The notes under the pieces are model-generated. The model saw only the letters and a list, made by a program, of their open reading frames with translations. It had not been told where the DNA came from and made no database searches. This document shows, one piece after another, positions 52,179-60,296 of a stretch of 64,000 nt of DNA; positions within the stretch are counted from its first letter, which is position 1; each line of letters starts with the position of its first letter. Source of the DNA: Psychroserpens jangbogonensis (lineage in GTDB: Bacteria; Bacteroidota; Bacteroidia; Flavobacteriales; Flavobacteriaceae); assembly GCF_000797465.1 (NCBI RefSeq), contig NZ_JSWG01000009.1:310001-374000 (forward strand), given 5' to 3'. Both the position numbers and the translations under genes were made by a program.

Positions 52179-54962
52179 TTAAAATCTAAGGTACACATTT
52201 ACAAAGTAATTTGTACCACGTCCATACCAATACTTTGGTCCGAAAGAACGTTTAGGATTAGAATTATCATCTCTTAATTCTCTGAAATTTGCATTTCTTC
52301 CTTGCTCAAAACCTCCAGTTTTATATTTCTTGTCTAACAGGTTACCTACACTAGCAAAAAAGCCAATATATTTGTCACCTATTTTCCATGATTTTCCTCC
52401 TACTAAGTTAACAACCATATAATCGTTAAACTCTTCTTGTTTTAATAATTCTGTAGCTAAGTCTTCATCGTAATCATTAAATGGTATACCATCAGCATCT
52501 AAATAAAAGTTTTCAGTTCTAGTTAATGCATTTACATCTACATAAGCATTTGAGAAGAAGTTAGCTGTAGCTCCAAACCACCAGTAGTCAGGATCACGAT
52601 ATTCGAATCCAATAGATGCAGCTCTTTGAGGACCTCCAGCAATTTTGTAATCTTTTAGATTAGCTTGACCAAAGTTTATAGAACCATCTGGAGTATTAAT
52701 ACTAGATGATGTTAAGTATAAATCAGGATTGTTATCATAAGTATATTGACCTACAGAAGCAACACCTTTTAATTTAATAGTTGGTGTAATTTGTGCTTCA
52801 ATACCTAATTCTATACCAATGTGTTTTTTATCAATTCCTTGTAATATTTCTTGTACAAAGGCAGAGGTGTCATTGTCTTCAATATCTGCACCACCACTTA
52901 GACCATCAGCAAAATAAAATCCAACTTCGTTAGCATCTTGTATTTTAGAGTAATATGCAGTAAGTTTTGCTTTTACAATTGAAGATCTAAAAATATAGCT
53001 AGCATCAAAAGAGCTTACTTTTTCTTCCTCAATATCTCTAACAATATTGTGGTTTTCTCTAGAGTTAGAATACGTGTTACGTAATGAAGGAGCTCTTGTA
53101 ATATAACCAGCGTTTACATCTATTAAATGCTTACCAGTTATTTTATAGGTAAATCCACCTTTTCCACCAAATCCAGTAAAATCTAATTCTTTTCCTTTAC
53201 CGTAAGATAAGTCTCCAGCAAATCTACTGTGTTCCCATAATCCTTCTCTTTGATATGTTGTATTTGTAATACTTGCAGATAAAAAGAAGTCAACTTTGTT
53301 GTATTTAAATTGTCCTTGAGCATATCCAGAAATTTCATTAGCATACAAATTATAATTATATCTGTATTTATCACCTTCACCGATTAAACGGTCAGGGTTT
53401 TGAACATCATATTGGAAACCGTCAAAAGAATCTACATTCAGTAAACCTACATTAGATCCTAATAAATCTAAAATTTCTCCAAAATTTTCAGACTTTAATC
53501 TTTTATAGTTAATAGAGGCATTTAATAAAATGTTCTCATTAATTTCTGAACTTAAAATTGAATTTATCGTCAATTGTTTGTCATCAGCTCTGTCTTCATA
53601 AAGAACATAAGCAGCAGGTCTTGCCCCTCCATTAGTCGGAATGTTATTAGTTACGTTAGCATCTATAATACGATTCCAATCAATTTGTCCATCGTTTATG
53701 AAATTCTGTTCTGCAATATATGCTCCAGCATAGTCAGGACCATCATCGTCAGCTAAAAAGTAACTAGGTAAATCTTGGTAATAAGCTGGACTTGGATTTC
53801 CACCTCCAGAATAGTCTAAACGACTATTTCCTAAAGAACCCCATTGGTAAGCTACGTTTGTGTTTAAAGATGTTTTATCACTAATAGTCCAATAATGGTT
53901 TAACATTACTATTGGTTCTTTCACTTCTTTAATACGAGAGTTACGTTTATCTCCATCTAAATAACCCCAATATTCGTTATACTTAATACCTTTAAGGTCA
54001 AATACTTCTTGAGTGTTAGGTGAAGATTTACCTCTTCTGTTTGGTGCATAAATAGACGTAAAGTTTATACTATGCTTATCATTAATTTTCTTTTCAATAG
54101 AAGCGAAAAATGAATTAGAATCATATAATGAAGCATCTTGATACCCTTCATTTCCCCATCGTCTGCCAATAGCAAAGCTATAAGCCCATCCACCTTCTAC
54201 AAGTCCAGAATTATAACTAGCCATTAAACGGTTAGTATAACTACGGTTAGATGATGAATATGTTATACGACCACCTTGTCTGTATTTTGAAGCTCTAGTA
54301 CTAATGTTAGATGTTCCTAAAATACCACCAAAATTATATGCTGAAGGTGTTAACCCAGAAGTTAATTCTTGGTTACGCATGACATCATTAAGTCCTCCCC
54401 AATTACTCCATTGTGGTCTTCCGTTGTATTGCTTGTTCATTTCAATACCGTTAATCAAAACAGAACCATTGTCTGAATCTAAACCTCTAACTCTAAAGAA
54501 AGAAGAGCTAAACTCAAAAGCAGCTGTACGTTGAAAAATGTCTAGAGACGATTGTAATAACCCAGAAATATTGTCTGAGCCACTAGTGTCGTCATTAAGT
54601 TCATCGTCTGTTAATGAAATTGTAAACAAGTCTACAGAATCTGTGACATCAATGTCTAAGGACATATCTGTAATATCTACAGTTTGGCCTTCGTTTACTA
54701 CAATAGGATATCTTTTAGTGATATAACCTTCTTTAGATATTTTTAAAACTTGTTCTCCTAATGGAACATTCGAAGAAAATGTAAATACACCTAAACCATC
54801 TGTGGTTGTAGTTTGTGAAGTTTCTTCAATAGTAATAGTAACATCTGGTATGGGTTCATTGGTAACAGCATCTTTAACACTACCCTTAATTAGAGTCTGT
54901 TGAGCAAACGCTGTACTAAAAGAAAAAATCCCAAGTAAAAAAATAAAAATACTTTTTTTCAT
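52179..54962 (-). CDS. TonB-dependent receptor with carboxypeptidase-regulatory-like domain
   Basis: A 927-residue outer-membrane receptor. After the signal peptide (STAFAQ) there is a CarboxypepD_reg-like domain (about 20-105, LIKGSVKDAVTNEPIPDVTITI), a plug (about 115-235, with FFRVRGLDSDNGSVLINGIEMNK), and a 22-strand barrel with the usual C-terminal strand ending in YLRF. It imports a substrate through energy from TonB. The DUF5689 lipoprotein and the divergent secreted nuclease suggest nucleic acid, phosphate or a related molecule, but that is inference. Confidence 0.93.
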   Translation of the reverse strand: MKKSIFIFLLGIFSFSTAFAQQTLIKGSVKDAVTNEPIPDVTITIEETSQTTTTDGLGVFTFSSNVPLGEQVLKISKEGYITKRYPIVVNEGQTVDITDMSLDIDVTDSVDLFTISLTDDELNDDTSGSDNISGLLQSSLDIFQRTAAFEFSSSFFRVRGLDSDNGSVLINGIEMNKQYNGRPQWSNWGGLNDVMRNQELTSGLTPSAYNFGGILGTSNISTRASKYRQGGRITYSSSNRSYTNRLMASYNSGLVEGGWAYSFAIGRRWGNEGYQDASLYDSNSFFASIEKKINDKHSINFTSIYAPNRRGKSSPNTQEVFDLKGIKYNEYWGYLDGDKRNSRIKEVKEPIVMLNHYWTISDKTSLNTNVAYQWGSLGNSRLDYSGGGNPSPAYYQDLPSYFLADDDGPDYAGAYIAEQNFINDGQIDWNRIIDANVTNNIPTNGGARPAAYVLYEDRADDKQLTINSILSSEINENILLNASINYKRLKSENFGEILDLLGSNVGLLNVDSFDGFQYDVQNPDRLIGEGDKYRYNYNLYANEISGYAQGQFKYNKVDFFLSASITNTTYQREGLWEHSRFAGDLSYGKGKELDFTGFGGKGGFTYKITGKHLIDVNAGYITRAPSLRNTYSNSRENHNIVRDIEEEKVSSFDASYIFRSSIVKAKLTAYYSKIQDANEVGFYFADGLSGGADIEDNDTSAFVQEILQGIDKKHIGIELGIEAQITPTIKLKGVASVGQYTYDNNPDLYLTSSSINTPDGSINFGQANLKDYKIAGGPQRAASIGFEYRDPDYWWFGATANFFSNAYVDVNALTRTENFYLDADGIPFNDYDEDLATELLKQEEFNDYMVVNLVGGKSWKIGDKYIGFFASVGNLLDKKYKTGGFEQGRNANFRELRDDNSNPKRSFGPKYWYGRGTNYFVNVYLRF

Positions 54963-55102
54963 GCTTAATTATAAAAGTTAATAGTCGTTTCGCATTAAAT
55001 AATAGTTATTTAAGGCTTGCAAATTTACATTATTTATAATAAATACATACTTTTGGCTCAACATTTGTATAGATTATAATAATAACATAATAATACTACT
55101 AG

Positions 55103-56164
55103 ATGAAACCACTACATATTTCAATAACAGTCATTTGTTTTTTATTGACTTTTAATCTTTTTGCTCAAGAGCCAAAAGAGAAAAAACCATTTAAAGTTCA
55201 TGCAATAGCATTCTACAATTTAGAAAATTTATTTGACACTGTCAATGATACTACCAAATTTGATGAGAGAAGTCCAATAATGGAAATGAAGGCTAATAGA
55301 GAAGAAGTGTACATTAAGAAAGTGCAAAATATGGCTCGAGTTATAGCTGAAATTGGCGCTGATGTTACCGGGAATTCCCCAGCAATTATTGGAGTTTGTG
55401 AGGTTGAAAACCGACAAGTATTAGTTGATGTGGTAAACGATCCTTTATTAGTTGGTAGAGATTATGGAATTATTCATTACGAATCTCCAGATGTTAGAGG
55501 AATTGATGTTGCATTATTATACCAGAAGAAACTATTCAGACCAATAAGTCATAGTTCTCATGAAGTGAAAATCTATGATCATAATACAAAAGAGCGTAGA
55601 CAAACAAGAGATCAATTATTAGTTTCTGGAGAACTAGATGGAGATCTTATTCATCTTGTAGTAAATCACTGGCCATCAAGAAGTGGTGGTGAAGCAAAAA
55701 GTAGAGTAAATCGTGTTGCTGCAGCAAAGGTGAGTAAACGACTTTCAGATTCTTTACAGTCTATTGATCCTTATGCTAAGATTTTAATCATGGGAGATTT
55801 AAATGACAACCCAACTAACGAGAGCGTTAAAAAAGTTTTAAAAGCAGAAGGTGATAAAGAAGATGTTGGTTTAAAAGGAATTTATAATCCTTATGAAAAC
55901 ATGTTTAGAAAAGTAGGCCTAGGTACTACAGCATATAGAGATGCTTGGAGTTTATTTGACCAAATTTTAGTTACAAAGCCTTTATTAGAAAAAGATTATT
56001 CGTCTTATAGGTTTTATAGAGCTGAAATATTTAGCCGTAACTATTTAATTAGTAAGCATGGTCGTTGGAAAGGGTATCCTTTTAGAAGTTTCTCAAGCGG
56101 CTTTACCAATGGGTTTAGTGATCACTTTCCAGTTTATGTTTATGTTGTTAAAGAAGCCAAATAA
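55103..56164 (+). CDS. Secreted endonuclease/exonuclease/phosphatase-family protein
   Basis: A 353-residue protein with signal peptide (TFNLFAQ end). It has the EEP-fold motifs FYNLENLFDT, GVCEVENRQVLVD, DVRGIDVALLYQ, VNHWPSRSGGE, GDLNDNPTNESVK and SDHFPVYVY. It is a paralogue of 35467-36429, which has no signal. It is divergent from the TonB receptor with 140 bp between them. It may release phosphate or nucleotides that the receptor system takes up. Confidence 0.88.
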   Translation: MKPLHISITVICFLLTFNLFAQEPKEKKPFKVHAIAFYNLENLFDTVNDTTKFDERSPIMEMKANREEVYIKKVQNMARVIAEIGADVTGNSPAIIGVCEVENRQVLVDVVNDPLLVGRDYGIIHYESPDVRGIDVALLYQKKLFRPISHSSHEVKIYDHNTKERRQTRDQLLVSGELDGDLIHLVVNHWPSRSGGEAKSRVNRVAAAKVSKRLSDSLQSIDPYAKILIMGDLNDNPTNESVKKVLKAEGDKEDVGLKGIYNPYENMFRKVGLGTTAYRDAWSLFDQILVTKPLLEKDYSSYRFYRAEIFSRNYLISKHGRWKGYPFRSFSSGFTNGFSDHFPVYVYVVKEAK

Positions 56165-56185
56165 GAATTAAATAAAAACTTATAT

Positions 56186-56219
56186 AAAAAAAGCGCAAAC
56201 ATATGTTTGCGCTTTTTTT
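56186..56219. terminator. Terminator after the secreted nuclease gene
   Basis: A perfect 34-bp palindrome (17 + 17, AAAAAAAGCGCAAACAT and its complement) with poly-T on both strands. Confidence 0.92.
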
Positions 56220-56236
56220 ATATAATACAATTAAGA

Positions 56237-56671
56237 TTAAAACCAATTAGACCAAGGAATTCTAGATAATACTAAAAGTAAACCTAGTGTGTAAAATATT
56301 GAAAGCACCTTAAATTTAGGTTTTGATGTGAGTTTCTTTTTATGTTTTGAATACCCAATTGTAATAAACGTGACTGCAAGAATTCCAACAAATGGATGCT
56401 CTACAGCTAATAGTCTTGCAAATGGATCTAATCCACCCATCCCATTGGCGGTTATGTTTTTTAATCCATTAGGTGATACAAAATAGAGCACTAAACCTAT
56501 TAATAGTTGGATATGAGATACAATTAGTGTGAATAATGCTATTCTAAAATCTATAGCATGAAATTCTTTTCCACCTAAGTATTTTATTATCGCATTAAAA
56601 CTGGCAATAACAATCATTGCTAAAACCAAATAGGCCCAATAAGAATGAATCATTTGAAGAGTACTGTACAT
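56237..56671 (-). CDS. Four-helix membrane protein of unknown function
   Basis: From ATG at 56671 the product has 144 residues. An upstream start at 56767 lies inside the terminator of the preceding gene, so I reject it. Four hydrophobic helices (YWAYLVLAMIVIASFNAII, FRIALFTLIVSHIQLLIGLVLY, FVGILAVTFITIGY and the last LSIFYTLGLLLVLS) and a conserved His (HIQ, EHPF) recall cytochrome b-like or heme-binding membrane proteins, but I cannot name a family. Confidence 0.7.
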   Translation of the reverse strand: MYSTLQMIHSYWAYLVLAMIVIASFNAIIKYLGGKEFHAIDFRIALFTLIVSHIQLLIGLVLYFVSPNGLKNITANGMGGLDPFARLLAVEHPFVGILAVTFITIGYSKHKKKLTSKPKFKVLSIFYTLGLLLVLSRIPWSNWF

Positions 56672-56740
56672 AGTTTTGATTTGAAAAGTTAACACTGCAA
56701 ATGTAGTAATTATATGGAGACACTTTAATACCCATAAAAA

Positions 56741-56773
56741 AACAGAGTGCCTTTCATTAAAAGACACTCTGTT
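56741..56773 (-). terminator. Terminator after the cupredoxin gene
   Basis: AACAGAGTG pairs with CACTCTGTT, with CTTT/AAAG pairs inside. Read on the minus strand it is followed by a T-run. Confidence 0.75.
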
Positions 56774-56798
56774 TTAGCTATTAATCAATTCAATAAGT

Positions 56799-57188
56799 CT
56801 ACTTCACTATCAACGTATATTGAGGTGTCGGATTCATTGGGCAGAAATATACATACTCCCCTTTTTCCAAGTTTGTCACATTTGATGTCTCCTTTGAGTT
56901 GTTATCAACGACTTTAGTTACATAAGCTGTTTTAATGTGGTTTTCTGGATTTGAAGCATCCTTGCCTTTTGACATTAATACAAATCCTACTTGATGGCCA
57001 ACATTATTGTTTTCAATTTCAAATATATAAGCACCTGCTTCTAAGGTGATTTCCTTTTGGGTAAATTCTCCTTCCGTTTGTTCTAAAGTAACTACAGTTG
57101 CTTTAGTGTCTTTCATCATTTTGTCTTGAGCATTTGTGTTTACTGAAAATGCTAAAGCAATTACGAGTACTGAGATAATTTTTTTCAT
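56799..57188 (-). CDS. Cupredoxin-fold periplasmic protein
   Basis: A 129-residue protein with signal peptide (SVNTNAQ). The fold matches cupredoxins: ITLEAGAYIFEIENNNVGHQVGFVLM and the C-terminal GEYVYFCPMNPTPQYTLIVK. A His (GHQVG), Cys (FCP) and Met (PM) are in place, but the usual second His after the Cys is a Gln (PTPQY), so a type-1 copper site may be altered or absent. It follows an NTF2-like gene by 24 bp and probably shares its operon. Confidence 0.82.
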   Translation of the reverse strand: MKKIISVLVIALAFSVNTNAQDKMMKDTKATVVTLEQTEGEFTQKEITLEAGAYIFEIENNNVGHQVGFVLMSKGKDASNPENHIKTAYVTKVVDNNSKETSNVTNLEKGEYVYFCPMNPTPQYTLIVK

Positions 57189-57212
57189 TTTAAATATATG
57201 TATTTGGTTAAA

Positions 57213-57566
57213 TTAAGCGTGGTAATAGCGTTCGTTAATAATTTTGCCATCTTTCCACTGGGTTCTATTTACTTGTTCAAATTTGTGATGTTGACCATCG
57301 TTTGTTTTAAATTCCATGGTAGCTTCATAGTAAGATATATCACCAGAAACTGAAATGTTTTTAATATCATACCCAATAAATTCTGTTACTGTAGCCAGCA
57401 GTTCTTTTTCTGCAATGATTGCCGTTTCTTTACCTACTTTAGGCGTATTATTTGCTTCTTGAAGTACTACATTATCATCTAAGTACTTGTCCATTGCTTC
57501 TAAAAACTGTCCGTTTCCTAATAAAGTTTTTAAATCTGAAAGTGCATTCTCGATCGTGTTATTCAT
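57213..57566 (-). CDS. NTF2/SnoaL-like cytosolic protein
   Basis: A 117-residue protein of one NTF2-like domain: ALSDLKTLLGNGQFLEAMDKYLDDNVVLQEANNTP at the first helices and HKFEQVNRTQWKDGKIINERYYHA at the last strands. The activity cannot be inferred. It sits between the AhpD-like and cupredoxin genes, 25 bp apart on each side, one operon. Confidence 0.85.
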   Translation of the reverse strand: MNNTIENALSDLKTLLGNGQFLEAMDKYLDDNVVLQEANNTPKVGKETAIIAEKELLATVTEFIGYDIKNISVSGDISYYEATMEFKTNDGQHHKFEQVNRTQWKDGKIINERYYHA

Positions 57567-57591
57567 TTTTGTTTTTTTTATGGATTAATAA

Positions 57592-58140
57592 TTATATTGT
57601 TTCTAATTCTAATGGTTGTGCTACAGGAAAATCTATAGCAACATCTGTAGTGTTGTTTATGTAATTGGAAATTGTTTTGTCACCTACTAAAGAAATGACG
57701 TCAATTAAATTCCCTTTTGTATACCCTGCATTAAAGAAATTTTCTAATACTACTTCATCAGTTTTTCCTCTATTTTCAGTAATGTTTTTCGATAGTTTTG
57801 CTAGCGTATCTAATTTCGTGTTTACAGAAGAAAATCCAGCTCTAAACTCTAAGATTTGTTCATCTGTAAATCCATTCATTTTCCCTATTGCAGTATGAGC
57901 AGATAAACAGTAATTACAATCATTTACCTGGCTTACGGCTAAGTTTATAACTTCTTTTTCTTTAGCAGAAAGAGATGTTTTTGCATTAGCAAATGTTAAG
58001 TAATTCTCAAGTGCTGTATCACTATAAGCGTAGGTAGCATATAAGTTTGGTACAAAACCTAACGCTTTATTTAGGTTGTCAAAAATTGTTTGGTTATTGG
58101 TACTTACGTCTTCTCTAGTTGGTACATTAAATGTGTTCAT
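57592..58140 (-). CDS. Carboxymuconolactone decarboxylase/AhpD-like protein
   Basis: A 182-residue all-helical protein with the family's C-x2-C...H motif (NDCNYCLSAHTAIGKMNGF) around residue 77, and an N-terminal part FDNLNKALGFVPNLYATYAYS. These proteins use the Cys pair as alkylhydroperoxidase-like redox centre. It heads a three-gene operon with the NTF2-like and cupredoxin genes. An AraC-type gene upstream may regulate it. Confidence 0.9.
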   Translation of the reverse strand: MNTFNVPTREDVSTNNQTIFDNLNKALGFVPNLYATYAYSDTALENYLTFANAKTSLSAKEKEVINLAVSQVNDCNYCLSAHTAIGKMNGFTDEQILEFRAGFSSVNTKLDTLAKLSKNITENRGKTDEVVLENFFNAGYTKGNLIDVISLVGDKTISNYINNTTDVAIDFPVAQPLELETI

Positions 58141-58530
58141 AATTTTAAATTTTTAGCTCTGATGTTACTCAGAGTATTGTTATTATTTATTTGATTTTTT
58201 TGTTGGTACAAAGATGAGTCGGGAATAAAGCTTATAAAATGAATATTCTTCCTTTGTGCTTGTCAATTTTTCCCTTTAAGTTTAATTCGGATTCACATAT
58301 GGCTTTTCGGCATCACAATAGTAATCGTGAAGGTGGCTCTGCTCACAATGTGTTTTAGTAACCAGAGTCTTTGTACTTCGTTTAGGGCTTCTTCTGAATA
58401 TTTCTATTAAATTGAATAGTGATTTGTTTGGTGTTGTCATCGTATGATTGTTTTAATATTACAATGCAAAGATGCGATAGGAGATGTAGTTAAAGAATGA
58501 AGAATTTGCCCAAGAACTTGTCAATTCTTC
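58141..58530. other. Gap between the AhpD-like operon and the AraC-type gene
   Basis: Apart from a possible 53-codon gene at 58279-58440 the 390 bp hold nothing clear. The 140 bp before the AhpD-like start are the likely place for an AraC-bound promoter. Confidence 0.4.
58279..58440 (-). CDS. Possible small hypothetical protein
   Basis: Fifty-three codons, starting MTTPNKSLFNLIEIFRRSPK and with a tail rich in Cys and His (HCEQSHLHDYYCDAEKPYV). The two Cys and three His could bind metal. It is in the direction of its neighbours. The length is small and the frame could be by chance. Confidence 0.4.
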
Positions 58531-59379
58531 CTAACTTGAAGTTATTAATTGTTTTTTAAAGTCTGAAGGTGACTGTGAAGTGTGTTTTTTAAACAGTCTA
58601 CTCAAATGTGAGGCGTCATCGAAACCTACTTCATAAGCAATCTCTTTAGCTGATTTGTCTGAATATATTAAAAGACGTTTGGCTTCTAAAACGACGCGCT
58701 CATGAATAATTTGTAACGGACTACGGTTTAGTTTGGCGAAATTATTAGATAAGGTTTTTGGAGATTTAAATAGTTTTTCAGCATAAAACGAAACGCTATG
58801 TTCAGTTTTGAAATGTTGTTCTACTAAAAAATTAAAAGATCTTAATAAATCTACTTTTGAACTTTTAGCGGTTTCAACAATGCCTTCTTTTGCTTTAAGT
58901 AAACGTGTGCTTTTAATAATAAAACGAGCCATAAGCATCCGTAACATTTCTGCTTGAATATTATCTTTAGTTTCTAGCTCATCAATAAACACTTCATGTA
59001 GTATTTGAAATTTGTGTTGTTCAATTTTATCTAGATGAATAATAGGAATGTTTGTGTTTCCAAAAAATAAAATACCAACACAACTCACCTCTTGATCATG
59101 ATCTTTAATGCAATAGAATTCTCTATTAAATTGATAGACAATGGCATCTTGACCTGAGATGTACTGTAAATACTGAATAGGAGTGAGTGCTAAAATACTG
59201 TGAGGTTCAATGATAAATGGGATACTATCAATAATGATTTCTATAGCTTCCGATTGAGCCCAAATAAAAGTATAGAGTTCAGTTTGTTTGGGTGTTTGAA
59301 ATGATTTTAAATCGGTTTCATTTCCAACATTGAAAATGGCATTGGTAGAAAATTCTTTAAAAGTATGTATCATATTCAC
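58531..59379 (-). CDS. AraC-type transcriptional regulator
   Basis: A 282-residue protein. The N-terminal 150 residues resemble a cupin-like sensor (IIDSIPFIIEPHSILALTPIQYLQYISG). The C-terminal part is the two-HTH AraC domain: SVSFYAEKLFKSPKTLSNNFAKLN, then KRLLIYSDKSAKEIAYEVGFDDASHLSRLFKKHTSQSPSDFKK. It is placed to regulate the AhpD-like operon downstream. The inducer is unknown. Confidence 0.93.
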   Translation of the reverse strand: MNMIHTFKEFSTNAIFNVGNETDLKSFQTPKQTELYTFIWAQSEAIEIIIDSIPFIIEPHSILALTPIQYLQYISGQDAIVYQFNREFYCIKDHDQEVSCVGILFFGNTNIPIIHLDKIEQHKFQILHEVFIDELETKDNIQAEMLRMLMARFIIKSTRLLKAKEGIVETAKSSKVDLLRSFNFLVEQHFKTEHSVSFYAEKLFKSPKTLSNNFAKLNRSPLQIIHERVVLEAKRLLIYSDKSAKEIAYEVGFDDASHLSRLFKKHTSQSPSDFKKQLITSS

Positions 59380-59422
59380 TAAGTCTGTTTAGCGAATTAA
59401 AAATTACAAAATATGAGAAGAT

Positions 59423-59599
59423 TTAAGCCACTTTTTTGATTAAATCAAAACAAGGACATTTTTTACAGCGCTTGAATTCTGACTTTTTATACTTTTTGCA
59501 GCATTCAGTTTTTGCTTTAACCAAGGGGTCCAAGCCAGAAGTTTGAAGAACTTTAATACGTTCGTTTTTAAGTTTCTTATTTTTATTTTTTTTGCCCAT
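59423..59599 (-). CDS. Small basic Cys-rich protein
   Basis: From ATG at 59599 there are 58 residues; the upstream nine codons are unlikely. The first half is highly basic (MGKKNKNKKLKNERIKVLQ), the second has five Cys in ECCKKYKKSEFKRCKKCPCFDL, a possible metal- or nucleic-acid-binding tail. The family was not recognised, though such small Cys-rich proteins are common in Flavobacteriia. Confidence 0.65.
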   Translation of the reverse strand: MGKKNKNKKLKNERIKVLQTSGLDPLVKAKTECCKKYKKSEFKRCKKCPCFDLIKKVA

Positions 59600-59665
59600 C
59601 GAATTTGCTAGAAAACAACAGCGCAAAAATAATTATTTAAATTGAATCTAAATAAACTTTAACAT

Positions 59666-60187
59666 TTATTGAGCACCATTTGGCCCTGCAGAACTTACAA
59701 CTGTGAGTTGTTGAATATCTCTGTCAAATAAATACAAACCACCTTTATCATCGCCAATCATATTCACTTTATCTAAGATAGTTCTAGCTGTTGCTTCTTC
59801 CTCAATTTGTTCAGAAACGTACCATTGTAAGAAGTTATGTGTAGCGTAATCTCTGTTTTCTAAAGAGATGTGAACCAAGTCATTAATGCTTTCAGAAACA
59901 AAGATCTCATGAGCTAATAGTTTTTCAAACATTTCTTTAAACGAATTAAACGTAACGTTTGGTGCTTTCAATTCTGATATAAGTGCATGTCCACCACGTT
60001 CATTTACAAACTTGATCAACTTAAGCATGTGTTCGCGTTCTTCATCAGATTGGTCATACATAAAATTAGAGATACCTTCTAGTCCTTTAACTTCAGCCCA
60101 AACAGCCATTGCTAAATATACTTGTGACGATTCTGCTTCGATTCGTATTTGTTTGTTTAATGCGGCTTCAATAGTTTTTGATAACAT
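59666..60187 (-). CDS. Bacterial-type ferritin
   Basis: A 173-residue four-helix protein of the FtnA type. Ferroxidase residues are visible: E17, E50/H53 in DEEREHMLK, E94 region and the Q/E of SEQIEEEATARTILDK. The C-terminus is extended (TVVSSAGPNGAQ). It stores iron as ferrihydrite in the cytosol. It links in function to feoAB at the other end of the window. It has no clear operon partner. Confidence 0.94.
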   Translation of the reverse strand: MLSKTIEAALNKQIRIEAESSQVYLAMAVWAEVKGLEGISNFMYDQSDEEREHMLKLIKFVNERGGHALISELKAPNVTFNSFKEMFEKLLAHEIFVSESINDLVHISLENRDYATHNFLQWYVSEQIEEEATARTILDKVNMIGDDKGGLYLFDRDIQQLTVVSSAGPNGAQ

Positions 60188-60296
60188 AATTCCTGATTTT
60201 AAACAAAGATAAGCAGTTATAAAGACAAATAAAATAATTGATTGGCAAGGTTTTCTAATTTGGAATAGTTCTTTTATAAGAAAACACCTTGAGTAT

